Assembly: GCA_937146645.1 (NCBI GenBank)
Contig: CAKZRQ010000015.1
Coordinates: 1 to 64,000, forward strand
DNA length: 64,000 bases
Direction of reading: 5' to 3'
From: an uncultured Cyclobacteriaceae bacterium
Lineage (GTDB): Bacteria > Bacteroidota > Bacteroidia > Cytophagales > Cyclobacteriaceae
Shown here: positions 10,022 to 18,795 of the stretch, piece after piece
Layout of the letters: every line of letters begins with the position of its first letter
How positions within the stretch are numbered: position 1 is the stretch's first letter
Position numbers and translations under genes: made by a program
Notes under the pieces: generated by a model
The model's database searches: none
Told to the model about the DNA's origin: nothing
The model's input: the letters and a program-made list of their open reading frames with translations, nothing else

Positions 10022-10029
10022 CAAAATTA
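10022..10029 (-). promoter_or_regulatory. -7 box of the valS promoter
   Basis: On the minus strand this is TAATTTTG, a perfect TAnnTTTG box. Transcription should start near 10015, leaving a short leader of about 18 bases before the ATG at 9997. I found no good TTTG at the -33 position, so recognition would rest mainly on the -7 box. Confidence 0.45.
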
Positions 10030-10095
10030 GGGTTTTTTCGGGATTTTGATAGGTAGGATAAAGGCGAAAATTTCTTAGCCTTTATAAATCCTAAT

Positions 10096-10878
10096 TCAAA
10101 AAGTTTTGATCACTCGGAGTACTCCCGATCCGTTGATTTCTCCATCATCGAATCTGGGCCCTAGACCGGTTTGAACGGATAATCCATTGGGCCATTCATA
10201 GTGGAACTGTGGCAGGATAAGCAATTCCATATCATTATCATCTATTTCTTGAAATCCCGGATTGGTGTTATTGAATTCTACCCCGACTACCATGTTTTCC
10301 TGGAGGTTAGCAAAAATAGAAGCGTTTAAGAGTATGGTGCTTGTGTCTGCCGCCGCTTCTGCACCAGATTCCAGCATGACACCGATCAGAGCAATTGCGC
10401 TCCAGATATGATTGAACCTGTAAGCGGGTACATACAGGAAATTAAGCTCAAAAATTTCATCATGAAGATATCGTTCTCCAAGTACCTGGATTCCATGGAT
10501 GAATTTGCCGTTTTTGGAATCGCCTATGGTCCACTGAGCTGCCACTTTGATTGCCTCGAGTTCCACGTTGTTCATGGGAAATTCGAGTTCGACGGCAAAA
10601 TTATTGAAAATAGCATATTCAATCTCGGGTGCCCATTCTACTCCCCGCTGATTGAAATTGTCAATTGGAAAGTCGGCGAGCGAATTGACCTCAAGTTCCC
10701 CTTTTCTCGCTCCAAGTCCTCGGACCAGATCAAACATGAGTGGCTCTGGAATTTCAACGGTCTCATGTTCTTGATGCTCTTGGGCCTCAACAGTAAAAAA
10801 AGCTAGCACTAAACTCATGCTCAGTACTAGCTTTAGAACTGTGAACCCTGTTATGACCTTACCAGAAATCATCCTCAT
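10096..10878 (-). CDS. predicted outer-membrane beta-barrel protein of unknown function
   Basis: This 260-residue protein has a signal peptide (hydrophobic residues about 10-30, ending VEAQ), then a short His/Glu-rich stretch (EHQEHETVEIPEP). The rest alternates polar and hydrophobic residues in repeated strand-like segments (ILPQFHYEWPNGLSVQTGLG) and ends in an aromatic, VIKTF, as many outer-membrane barrels do. I do not recognise a specific family. It lies 31 bases downstream of the CocE-type hydrolase gene on the same strand, so the two are probably co-transcribed. A surface or transport role linked to the hydrolase product is possible but unproven. Confidence 0.6.
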   Translation of the reverse strand: MRMISGKVITGFTVLKLVLSMSLVLAFFTVEAQEHQEHETVEIPEPLMFDLVRGLGARKGELEVNSLADFPIDNFNQRGVEWAPEIEYAIFNNFAVELEFPMNNVELEAIKVAAQWTIGDSKNGKFIHGIQVLGERYLHDEIFELNFLYVPAYRFNHIWSAIALIGVMLESGAEAAADTSTILLNASIFANLQENMVVGVEFNNTNPGFQEIDDNDMELLILPQFHYEWPNGLSVQTGLGPRFDDGEINGSGVLRVIKTF

Positions 10879-10909
10879 TATTTATTCCATTGATGATTTC
10901 GTCAGGTTT

Positions 10910-12793
10910 CTATTTCTGCACAATAGGTAGTACGATTCTACTCAAATGATTTTTTCCATGATGAATAGAATTTGTGGCAACCACTCCCTCAGTTTCATCA
11001 TAAATATTGCCGCCTGTATTCAGGTTTCTATCGAATCTTGGAAAGTTTGAGCTACTCACTTCAATTCTAATCCGATGTCCTTTTTTGAAGAAATTGGAAG
11101 TGCTCATGGGAGTCATTTTGACTTCATAAACTTCACCTTCTTCCATCCATACTTCTTTATCATAGCCTTCTCGATAGCGTACTCTTTGAATGGTTTCATC
11201 CAGATTGTAAGCTTTGCCGTCAGGATGAACATCTATCAATTTTATGGTCACATCGGTATCTTTTGCGTTTGAGGACAGATAAAGGTAACTTTCTATGAAT
11301 CCGGAAACTTCGATTCCTTCTTCCAAAGGCTCAGAAGTATATACCAAAATATCATCTCGCATTTCCATTTCACTCTGATCAAAGGACCCTCCCTTGACTG
11401 CATTTCCGGTACAGCAGACATTTCCGCCGTATGATTCTACCGGATTCATGGGATCGTATTCAAACGTGTCGGGCATGTCCTTTTTCGGCTTTTTCGGAGA
11501 AAGCAAACCATCGCCCATTCTGGTATTCGCATTTCCTTCAGAGTGTAGGTACATGGTAGTCATCTCAGCTTCGGTCGGTGGCCAAACATCCGAGCTTTGC
11601 CACTCATTTGATCCCATGGTGTAGTATTGAATTCTTGGAAGCTCTTCTACTGTGTCACTGCTTTGATCCTTGAGCCATTTATCAAACCAAGCGGTAATCA
11701 TCTCATCATAATTGAGCCTTGCATCTCCTACACTCAAATCTCCAACCATGGTGTTTTCTGTAGCACGGGTATAGGAGCAGTGAAGAACTGGGGCTATCAC
11801 TAGATATTGATTATCTCTTGCCATTTGGGAAACGGCATTTTCTCGTACATGATTGAAGAGGGCTATGTTCGGTCCGGCAGACACATCAAACCAGGATACA
11901 AACCAAAAACTTGGCTTATCAAAAGGCATATCATCATGGTACAATCCGCCCTCATACCATTTTGGGTCATTGGGCTTGCGGGTGATCATCTCCTCGTAGA
12001 TTCCCATGGGTCCATTTACATTTTTAATGATATCCTGCACAGGGAGGTGACTCAAAGCCGCCTTAGAATCAATTCGAGGATACTCTGGGGACATATCATA
12101 AAAACGCTGAAGTCGTAAAAGGTCTTCCTGACCAATGCCCTCAGGGAGTCTTGGTCTCATAGGATCATGCTGTACACTATAGAGCCAATTAGTAAAAAGC
12201 ATCTGTCCGGCTCCACCGCGATACCAGTTACCCTGCTCATAAAAATCTCCGATCCTACCCACACCGGCTCCAAAACCCTGTGGTACCAATGCTGCTAAGC
12301 CGGGATGATCCAAGGAAGCCACAGCCATTTGCCATTCGGCAGTTGAGCTACATCCTAATGTTCCCACTTTGCCATTTGACCAAGGCTGCTCAATCATCCA
12401 GTCAATGGCATCATAGCCATCTGTCAGGGGGACGCCCAAAATGTCCCATTCTCCTTCCGAGAAATAGCGACCTCGCTCGTTTTGAACCACATAAGCATAG
12501 CCTTTTTTCACCCAATCCAATGCTCGTTGCATGGTTCGGGTATTCATTTGGCCATTTCCCCAGGTATTGAAATTATATGGAGTTCGACTGAATACAATCG
12601 GATATTTTCCATCCCCTTTAGGTCGGTAAATGTCTGTGGCTAATCGCACACCGTCTCGCATAGGCATCATTACCTTTTGGTCCACAATGGCAATTTCTTC
12701 AAGCTGATCGATCAGTGATTTTTCCTGCGCAATCAGTGGGGAATAAAGAAGAATAAGGAGGAGAGCTACCATAGCTCTTTGACTGAATCTCAT
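10910..12793 (-). CDS. secreted CocE/NonD family alpha/beta hydrolase (X-Pro dipeptidyl-peptidase S15-like)
   Basis: This 627-residue protein has a signal peptide (residues about 6-22, PLIAQ). The S15/CocE domain follows, opening [16 protein letters not shown]. The nucleophile elbow is G147-C148-S149-S150 rather than the usual GGSYGG, with Ser149 in the nucleophile position. The acid and His are probably in the 340-400 region ([13 protein letters not shown]). The C-terminal jelly-roll has the typical [18 protein letters not shown] and [18 protein letters not shown] motifs. Relatives hydrolyse esters, amides or Pro-peptides; the substrate is unknown. A paralogue lies at 54608-56350 with a standard GGSY elbow. 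It heads a transcript with the following outer-membrane protein. Confidence 0.85.
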   Translation of the reverse strand: MRFSQRAMVALLLILLYSPLIAQEKSLIDQLEEIAIVDQKVMMPMRDGVRLATDIYRPKGDGKYPIVFSRTPYNFNTWGNGQMNTRTMQRALDWVKKGYAYVVQNERGRYFSEGEWDILGVPLTDGYDAIDWMIEQPWSNGKVGTLGCSSTAEWQMAVASLDHPGLAALVPQGFGAGVGRIGDFYEQGNWYRGGAGQMLFTNWLYSVQHDPMRPRLPEGIGQEDLLRLQRFYDMSPEYPRIDSKAALSHLPVQDIIKNVNGPMGIYEEMITRKPNDPKWYEGGLYHDDMPFDKPSFWFVSWFDVSAGPNIALFNHVRENAVSQMARDNQYLVIAPVLHCSYTRATENTMVGDLSVGDARLNYDEMITAWFDKWLKDQSSDTVEELPRIQYYTMGSNEWQSSDVWPPTEAEMTTMYLHSEGNANTRMGDGLLSPKKPKKDMPDTFEYDPMNPVESYGGNVCCTGNAVKGGSFDQSEMEMRDDILVYTSEPLEEGIEVSGFIESYLYLSSNAKDTDVTIKLIDVHPDGKAYNLDETIQRVRYREGYDKEVWMEEGEVYEVKMTPMSTSNFFKKGHRIRIEVSSSNFPRFDRNLNTGGNIYDETEGVVATNSIHHGKNHLSRIVLPIVQK

Positions 12794-12935
12794 GTGAAAA
12801 AAGAATAGGTGAAATCGAATATAATGAATCTCATTTCAAAATGTATTCGGATTGTCTTGGAGCGTATGGCCGAATTTAAGTTAGGTCACTTCCTGACACT
12901 TACAGAATCATTTAGTCTTAACGTGAGTTAATGCT

Positions 12936-12964
12936 TTTGAAATCCTTTTGAAGTTCTAAATTTG
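12936..12964 (+). promoter_or_regulatory. promoter of the fumarylacetoacetase gene
   Basis: TTTG (12936-12939), a 17-base spacer and a perfect TAnnTTTG box, TAAATTTG (12957-12964), precede the ATG at 12988. The predicted leader is about 17 bases. Confidence 0.55.
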
Positions 12965-12987
12965 CCATTCCTTTAGATCAATAACTC

Positions 12988-14256
12988 ATGAGCGGAACGC
13001 CAATTACGAAACTGGAGACCTGGGCTGAAGTGCCTAAAAACTCAGATTTTTCTATCTACAACTTGCCTTTTGGGATTTTCAAGAATAAGAGACTTTCTCC
13101 TAGGATTGGAGTGGCAATTGGAGTGAAAATCGTGGATTTGAGTGTACTTGATCAGGAAGGGTTTTTCTCCGATTTGTTTTTGCCGGAAGGCATATTCTTG
13201 AGCGAAACCCTGAACGATTTTATATCTCTAGGTAAGCAAAAGACGAGAAAGGTAAGAGAGAAAGTCCAGGAACTGCTTTTGGCTGATAACGCTTCCCTTC
13301 GTGATCATTCTATCAGAGGAAAAGTGATGGTGAATCGGAAGGAAGCGGAGATGTTGATGCCGGTAAAAGTGGGGGATTACACTGATTTCTACAGCAGCAT
13401 TGAGCATGCCACCAACGTGGGCAAAATGTTTCGTGATCCTGAAAACGCTCTTCTTCCCAACTGGAGACATATTCCTGTAGGCTATCACGGGAGAGCATCT
13501 TCTATAATCCCATCTGGTACGCCTATTTACAGGCCTAAGGGGCAATACAAGGATCCTACTATGGATTTACCTGAATTTGGCCCAAGTCGAAGGCTAGACT
13601 TTGAATTGGAAATGGCTTTCATTACTGGAAAGGAAACCAAAATGGGAGATTCTATTTCCACAAAGGATGCCGAAGAATATATTTTCGGTTTTGTCCTTTT
13701 CAATGACTGGTCGGCTAGAGATATCCAGGCTTGGGAGTATGTTCCACTCGGCCCTTTCCTTGGGAAAAGTTTCGCTTCTTCCATTTCTCCTTGGGTGGTT
13801 ACGACGGAAGCTTTGGAACCTTTCAAGGTTCAGGGACCTGTGCAAACTCCAGAGGTTTTGGACTACTTGAAAATAGAAGGGGAAGGAAATTACGACCTTA
13901 ATCTGGAGGTTCACATTGCGCCTGACGGCAAAGCTCCAACTAAAGTCTGCGATTCCAATTTCAAGTACATGTATTGGTCGGTAGCTCAGCAGCTTGCCCA
14001 TCATACTGTGAATGGCTGTAATATCAATGTAGGAGATATGATGGCTTCGGGTACGATCTCTGGTGCCACAGAAGATTCCTATGGGTCTATGTTGGAGTTG
14101 GCATGGAAGGGTACTAAGCCGCTGAAGCTGGATACTGGGGAAGAGCGAAAGTTTATCGCTGATGGGGATACTGTAATCATGAAGGGATATGCCGAGAAGG
14201 ATGAGGTCAGAGTTGGTTTTGGTGAGGTAAGTTCCAGAGTGCTTCCAGCAAAATAG
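12988..14256 (+). CDS. fahA: fumarylacetoacetase
   Basis: This enzyme cleaves fumarylacetoacetate to fumarate and acetoacetate, the last step of tyrosine/homogentisate breakdown, in the cytoplasm. Its 422 residues match the family length. Visible hallmarks are the N-terminal SH3-like part (FSIYNLPFGIF), the metal and catalytic region DYTDFYSSIEHATNVG, GYHGRASSI, LDFELEMAFITGKE, and FNDWSARDIQAWEYVPLGPF. A terminator follows at 14280. No other tyrosine-degradation gene is in the window, so it appears to be a single-gene unit with its own promoter. Confidence 0.96.
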   Translation: MSGTPITKLETWAEVPKNSDFSIYNLPFGIFKNKRLSPRIGVAIGVKIVDLSVLDQEGFFSDLFLPEGIFLSETLNDFISLGKQKTRKVREKVQELLLADNASLRDHSIRGKVMVNRKEAEMLMPVKVGDYTDFYSSIEHATNVGKMFRDPENALLPNWRHIPVGYHGRASSIIPSGTPIYRPKGQYKDPTMDLPEFGPSRRLDFELEMAFITGKETKMGDSISTKDAEEYIFGFVLFNDWSARDIQAWEYVPLGPFLGKSFASSISPWVVTTEALEPFKVQGPVQTPEVLDYLKIEGEGNYDLNLEVHIAPDGKAPTKVCDSNFKYMYWSVAQQLAHHTVNGCNINVGDMMASGTISGATEDSYGSMLELAWKGTKPLKLDTGEERKFIADGDTVIMKGYAEKDEVRVGFGEVSSRVLPAK

Positions 14257-14279
14257 TATTCGCTTCAATTAAAAATCTT

Positions 14280-14310
14280 AACCCTGCGGTATCCTTACTG
14301 CAGGGTTTTA
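14280..14310. terminator. terminator between fahA and the ABC permease
   Basis: An 8-bp stem AACCCTGC (14280-14287) pairs with 14300-14307 across a 12-base loop and is followed by TTTT. It ends fahA. The convergent membrane gene stops right at its right edge, so it may serve both. Confidence 0.7.
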
Positions 14311-15369
14311 TTGTTCATAGGCATGTCTCATCATTAAGACAAAGAGGCAAAGGCCCAAAATGGATATGAAAAGCGGATGAAAGGAGAAAATGATAGTAAT
14401 GAAGACTATGAAAAACGCTGGTATCAATATTCTCTGATCATAGCTTTTGAGCCTTATCCATTTCAGTAATCCGAGAAGTCCCAGGACAAGAGAAAGCATA
14501 TAAATTGCTAAATACCCGACCTCAAAAGCACTAAGTACCTCAATTCCTCTCCAGAAAAACATCAGGATTTCGGGCGATAGAATTAAGCTCAATCCTATAA
14601 TATGTTCCCTCGATTTTCTCCAAGGATGAGAAGGCAAGGATTTAAACCAATTCATGCTAGTGGCTTCCATTTTCATCCGTTCCATTAAAATGGGTAAATG
14701 GAAATAAGCGGCAATCAAACCAGCAAATAGTAGCCATCTTATATCATATCTTCCGGTAGCATAAGAGGTGAAAAAGCCGCTTAAGAGAATGAGGCTAAGT
14801 CCCTTGGTCGAAAGAAGGAGGAGTGGTCTTTTTTCCTTTAGCTGTACCAATAGCCAACTGAAAGGAGGAAGAGTCAGCCTTTTGAAAGGCCTTGGGACAA
14901 GCCTCTCTTTGATAGGTTTTGAAAAAGTTTTTTTGATTTGGTTCAGATGGAGCACAAAGCTGAAAATAATGACCAACCAAAGGGCGAATACTGAAAGGTA
15001 GGAATGTGCCTTGATTCCATAAATGCTCAAGAAACCCAAATAGACTATAAAAAAGGCGTGAGTAGAGATCCAAACTTGAAAGATATGGGACCGAAATTCA
15101 GTTTTGGGCCATAGGCCCAAATGATGAAAAATGGCATACGATGGCTTGCAAAGTAATTCCTTCTGAAAGCTGAGAACCAGCATAGAGAAACTGAGGAAAA
15201 TCAAAGGAAGGACCCAGGGAAGGATAGGGTTTCTATAGATGAACTCCGCCAAAAGAACATGCTGGGGATACTCCATAAAAACGGTAGTAAATACCAACAG
15301 TAATACCCAGAAACCAAGATATTGTCTGTAAAATGGGCTCACAAAAGCCGATATACTAAGCTCCTTCAT
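14308..15369 (-). CDS. multi-pass membrane protein, probable ABC exporter permease subunit
   Basis: From the ATG at 15369 this is 353 residues; a TTG two codons upstream is less likely. About nine or ten hydrophobic segments run through the protein, joined by short basic loops (KTFSKPIKERLVPRPFKRL), with no signal peptide and no recognisable enzymatic motif. Its start overlaps the end of the ATPase gene upstream by 14 bases, indicating translational coupling. That arrangement and the topology suggest the membrane half of a two-gene ABC exporter similar to ABC-2 or gliding-type systems. The substrate is unknown and the protein is divergent from familiar permeases. Confidence 0.6.
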   Translation of the reverse strand: MKELSISAFVSPFYRQYLGFWVLLLVFTTVFMEYPQHVLLAEFIYRNPILPWVLPLIFLSFSMLVLSFQKELLCKPSYAIFHHLGLWPKTEFRSHIFQVWISTHAFFIVYLGFLSIYGIKAHSYLSVFALWLVIIFSFVLHLNQIKKTFSKPIKERLVPRPFKRLTLPPFSWLLVQLKEKRPLLLLSTKGLSLILLSGFFTSYATGRYDIRWLLFAGLIAAYFHLPILMERMKMEATSMNWFKSLPSHPWRKSREHIIGLSLILSPEILMFFWRGIEVLSAFEVGYLAIYMLSLVLGLLGLLKWIRLKSYDQRILIPAFFIVFITIIFSFHPLFISILGLCLFVLMMRHAYEQ

Positions 15370-15991
15370 GCTCAATTATTCTTCCTTGGTTTAAGGAAAT
15401 AGTAGAGATCAAATCAAAGGCAGTGATTGGCTCATTTTGATGGGAAGTGAGAAGAAAACTTGTGCCTTCTTTGGATTTCCTTTGCACCAGCTTTGTAAGA
15501 GAATGTTGGGTGCCAACGTCCAGAGTGGTGAAGGCTTCGTCTAGAATTATCAGTTTCGGGTCACCTATGAAAGCCAGAAGGAGTGCCGATTTTTTGAGCA
15601 TTCCCGAAGAGTAACTACCGATGGCCTGTTGTGAAAAGGCGCCAATCTTCAAGGTTTCTTTTAGATCCTCAACCTGAGTAGGGGAACTCGGCTTGGCTTT
15701 AACCACTACCTGAATCAGATCTTCCAGACTTAAGAAATCAGGAAATAATGGTTCAGCTTCCGCAAAGCCAATCAACTTTCGATATTTCAATGGGTCCTTA
15801 GAAATCGAAACTCCAGAGAGAACTATCTCACCCTCAAAAGGATGAATCCCAGCCACAGCTTTTAATAATGTGGATTTTCCTGATCCATTTTCTCCCAGAA
15901 TGAGGTGAATCCCGGCTTCTAGATTTAAACTTCCAATCTCCAAATGGAAATCTGATCCGTAGCTTTTCCTGAAATCAATCAGCTCTAACAT
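15356..15991 (-). CDS. ABC transporter ATP-binding protein
   Basis: The ATPase has 211 residues from the ATG at 15991. The in-frame TTG at 16069 would add 26 residues with no place in the fold. Walker A is GENGSGKST, the signature is YSSGMLKKS (a degenerate LSGGQ with SSGM), Walker B is LIILDEA, and the H-loop is LTSHQNEP. The signature and small size resemble ABC-2-type exporter ATPases (YSSGM is typical of that group). It would power the membrane protein encoded immediately downstream with a 14-base overlap. The transported substrate is not evident. Confidence 0.85.
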   Translation of the reverse strand: MLELIDFRKSYGSDFHLEIGSLNLEAGIHLILGENGSGKSTLLKAVAGIHPFEGEIVLSGVSISKDPLKYRKLIGFAEAEPLFPDFLSLEDLIQVVVKAKPSSPTQVEDLKETLKIGAFSQQAIGSYSSGMLKKSALLLAFIGDPKLIILDEAFTTLDVGTQHSLTKLVQRKSKEGTSFLLTSHQNEPITAFDLISTISLNQGRIIEHEGA

Positions 15992-16279
15992 GTGATGGGC
16001 TTTGGCTGGTTTTTTCTCAAGAAGCAAAAAATGAGTTGGAATCAACTCAAAAAGTGTTTGACCTAACAAAAATTAAGATTCATCAGGTAAAAACCATGTT
16101 TTTTCTTTTGATTGTACCATTTATTAATTAAATTATAAGTAATTGGTTTTCAAGGAAATAAGAAGTTTTTAATTTTTCTATGCTTCATTATTTCTGTCCG
16201 TTTATCGGATTTTTATCCAGGTCTTTTTTCAGCAGCCTGGGCTACTTTATTTCTATTTCTTATCAAATTTTTATCTACT

Positions 16280-17779
16280 ATGCCTACTCGAATTAAAAAA
16301 CTATCGATTACTAACCCCTTGCTTTTTGCATTCCCTTTGCGGAGTACTTGGGCGGAAACACCTGTTGACCTAAATAAACCCTTTAATGCGGGGGATTGGA
16401 CAGGAGCAGGGAAACTGAAATTTTCTCGCGGAAGCGTACATGCTAAAAACGATGCAAGGTATCTGTATTTGGCTTTAGACGTAGTCCAGGATACCGGAAA
16501 TGACACTGGTACCGGAGATTACTTCTGGCTTTCTTTTGACTACAACAGGAATCGAAAGATTACCGCGAATCAAGATATTAATTATGCACTTTATCCGAAT
16601 CAGCCCAATAGACTCGCACAGCAAAAGTATTTAGGTCCGGGAAGGTGGACTGGAATTCTTTCCAATCCCTCTACTTCAGAAGTGGTTCAGGAGTTCGGTC
16701 CAAGTGAAGATTCTTCCACTTCTCATAGAATTTGGAAATTCAAGATTGAACTGGATGAGATCAATGTTCGACTCTCCTGGCCATTCAGTCCTCCCTATAC
16801 CTATTTCGGCTTTAGAGTAAAGTCTTCCAATCCAGGTTTCACCACTGATTTTCCAGGCAATTTCTACAGAGACTTTACCAAGCTTAGGCAGTTAATCTTG
16901 AGCAGAAAGCCGAGTATTCCTTCTTCTCAAATGGGACCTGTTATTGGAGGGATTGGTTTAATTCCAAAGACCAAAATCAATCAAAGCACAGGCCGCGCTA
17001 CAACTGATCCAGGCTATTTCTTAAACGTACAGAATGCTGCTTTTGGTGGCACCTTAAATTTGATAGGTAATAGAACGAAGCTCACTCAGTTGTGGGCACA
17101 AAATGCCAGGCGATATGAAGTATTAATTGATCCGCCTACGGGGTCGGCTCAAAAGCTAATTAGCAATTGGTCGAATTATCGATGGAATGGATCAACCTAT
17201 GTTTTGGAGACTTTTGCAGCTTCATCCAGAGGTTTGTATACCTTGGCCAACCCAAGTGCAGATTATTCGATCGATGATTTATTAATACAATTCCCTACCA
17301 CAGCCTTACTTCCCGGTAAGTATAAGATTACTGTGAGGTTCATGAGGGGAACGAGCATCGTAGCACAGGATAATGTTTGGATTTACATTGACAACAATAT
17401 TCCCGATGTCATAATTGAAAGTATCAAGCATGGTTCTAGCGAAGTGTCGGCCTGTGCGATTGAAAACATTGGGGCCGCCCCTGACGGGTTGAAATTTAGA
17501 ATCACAGCCCACGATCCTGAAGGTAATCTTAGAGCTGTGAACTTTAGAGCAACCTATGGTAGTGGTTTAGCTACTACCATTTATTCGGAGGGGTACAACA
17601 CATCCATGGGTAATTGGACTGGTTTTACCAATAAGGCCATTCCTGTCGCGGGGAATTGGAGACCACCGCAATCCTGTGCCTATAGTTTCATTCTGACCGC
17701 TTATGCCAGAACCACAAATGGATATGGCTACAGAGGCCATAGCTCCACTTTTAGGAACTTGACCTTGCTTTTAGACTAA
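16280..17779 (+). CDS. orphan secreted protein with CBM9/DOMON-like N-terminal domain
   Basis: This 499-residue protein has no confident family. Residues about 45-200 look like a carbohydrate-binding module family 9 or DOMON beta-sandwich: DARYLYLALDVVQDTG, then DYFWLSFDYNRNRKIT with Asp/Asn-rich loops, then a WKFKIELDEI strand. The middle (about 215-370) and end (about 375-499) are beta-rich, Gly/Asn/Thr-rich and possibly Ig-like (PGKYKITVRF). The signal peptide is weak: a basic start, then LLFAFPLRSTWA. The frame stays open upstream to 16139 without an ATG, encoding hydrophobic residues, so the true start or a frameshift is uncertain. It ends at a strong terminator and has no same-strand neighbour. 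Confidence 0.6.
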   Translation: MPTRIKKLSITNPLLFAFPLRSTWAETPVDLNKPFNAGDWTGAGKLKFSRGSVHAKNDARYLYLALDVVQDTGNDTGTGDYFWLSFDYNRNRKITANQDINYALYPNQPNRLAQQKYLGPGRWTGILSNPSTSEVVQEFGPSEDSSTSHRIWKFKIELDEINVRLSWPFSPPYTYFGFRVKSSNPGFTTDFPGNFYRDFTKLRQLILSRKPSIPSSQMGPVIGGIGLIPKTKINQSTGRATTDPGYFLNVQNAAFGGTLNLIGNRTKLTQLWAQNARRYEVLIDPPTGSAQKLISNWSNYRWNGSTYVLETFAASSRGLYTLANPSADYSIDDLLIQFPTTALLPGKYKITVRFMRGTSIVAQDNVWIYIDNNIPDVIIESIKHGSSEVSACAIENIGAAPDGLKFRITAHDPEGNLRAVNFRATYGSGLATTIYSEGYNTSMGNWTGFTNKAIPVAGNWRPPQSCAYSFILTAYARTTNGYGYRGHSSTFRNLTLLLD

Positions 17780-17783
17780 AAAT

Positions 17784-17813
17784 AAAAGGCTGTCCAATTG
17801 GACAGCCTTTTTT
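17784..17813. terminator. bidirectional terminator between convergent genes
   Basis: A perfect palindrome spans 17784-17811 (arms AAAAGGCTGTCC and its complement, AATT centre region) with a T run to 17813. It sits between the orphan secreted protein gene (+) and the isomerase gene (-) and can terminate both. Confidence 0.9.
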
Positions 17814-18731
17814 CTATTCAAATCCAAAGGTTCGTATAGCCTCGTTACTAATTTTTATGGCTTCAAGTGGATCTAGATCAAATGTCATATCCTGCTCAAC
17901 AAAGTAAACTTCCAACCCTGCAGTTTCCTTATCCACCAGGAATTGTGAGAAGTTTATCAACCCTTTCCCGACTGGAGCAAACATTCCTTCTGGATTCATG
18001 TCCTTCACATGCCAGGCTTTGAATCGACCAGGATACTTTGCGAAGTAGTCATTGGCTTTTGCGCCAGCCTTGGTTGACCAAAAAAGATCGATCTCAAAAT
18101 TGACGTTAGCCGCATCTGTATTCTCTAGAATGTAGTCGGCCAGGATAACTCCATCCTCGTTTTCCATGAATTCAAAGTCATGGTTGTGGTAAAGAAGTGT
18201 AAGGCCTGCAGCAGAGCATTTTTCGCCAAGTTCATTTAGAATAGAGACTAAGTCCTCTGGAGTCCCATTCATTCCCATCTTCATGGTCGAGGCGTCGAAG
18301 GTGAACATTCCCATCGGAGGAACTGGGATCACAAAGTAAGTCATGCCAGCTGCCTTTGTATCCGCAATGAATTGATCAGCATTATCCAAGGTCACTGCTC
18401 CCATGTGGGTACTAACTGCCTTCATTCCCAATGATTCCACATATTCTTTGAATTCAACGGGCTCCATGCCATAAAATTTACCATCGGCGTATCCTGCAGC
18501 CTCGATATAGGCATATCCAGCTTCCGCTACTTTTTGTAGAGTTCCTCTAGGATCCGCTGCCATGGCGTCTCTAACAGTGTAAAGGGCAAGTCCTCCCAGT
18601 TGAGAAGAGACTTCAGATTCTTCAATAACATCTTCTGAAGTCATATCCTCTTTTTCAGAACTTCCACATGCGACTATTCCAAAAGTCAGAGCTAGGATGA
18701 CTAATGACGAAAATAGGTTCTTGATTTTCAT
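17814..18731 (-). CDS. lipoprotein sugar phosphate isomerase/epimerase-like TIM barrel
   Basis: This 305-residue protein has a lipoprotein signal (FGIVAC followed by Gly/Ser-rich linker), so it is anchored by Cys22 in a membrane and faces the periplasm. Residues about 45-300 form an AP-endonuclease-2-type xylose isomerase-like barrel: QLGGLALYTVRD at the start, strand-and-helix repeats, YHNHDFEF with metal-type His and Glu, FEIDLFW, WHVKDMNP, and VEQDMTF at the end. Exported relatives work with 3-keto sugars or inositol compounds in Bacteroidota. No partner sugar gene is adjacent, although a DUF1080 gene occurs at 6579. Family call is good; substrate unknown. Confidence 0.85.
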   Translation of the reverse strand: MKIKNLFSSLVILALTFGIVACGSSEKEDMTSEDVIEESEVSSQLGGLALYTVRDAMAADPRGTLQKVAEAGYAYIEAAGYADGKFYGMEPVEFKEYVESLGMKAVSTHMGAVTLDNADQFIADTKAAGMTYFVIPVPPMGMFTFDASTMKMGMNGTPEDLVSILNELGEKCSAAGLTLLYHNHDFEFMENEDGVILADYILENTDAANVNFEIDLFWSTKAGAKANDYFAKYPGRFKAWHVKDMNPEGMFAPVGKGLINFSQFLVDKETAGLEVYFVEQDMTFDLDPLEAIKISNEAIRTFGFE

Positions 18732-18795
18732 AAAGGGTTGATTTTTGATTCAAGATAGAGCCATTTTTCTAAATAGGACTCAGTAGATTTTTGGA

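Noticed and set aside
10787..10825. An inverted repeat AAAGCTAG/CTAGCTTT near the start of the outer-membrane protein gene
   Set aside because: It lies in the signal-peptide codons, has a long loop and no T run; coding constraint is enough to explain it.
13594..14268. A 224-codon minus-strand ORF opposite fumarylacetoacetase
   Set aside because: It is a shadow of a well-conserved gene; its translation shows no domain, signal or promoter.
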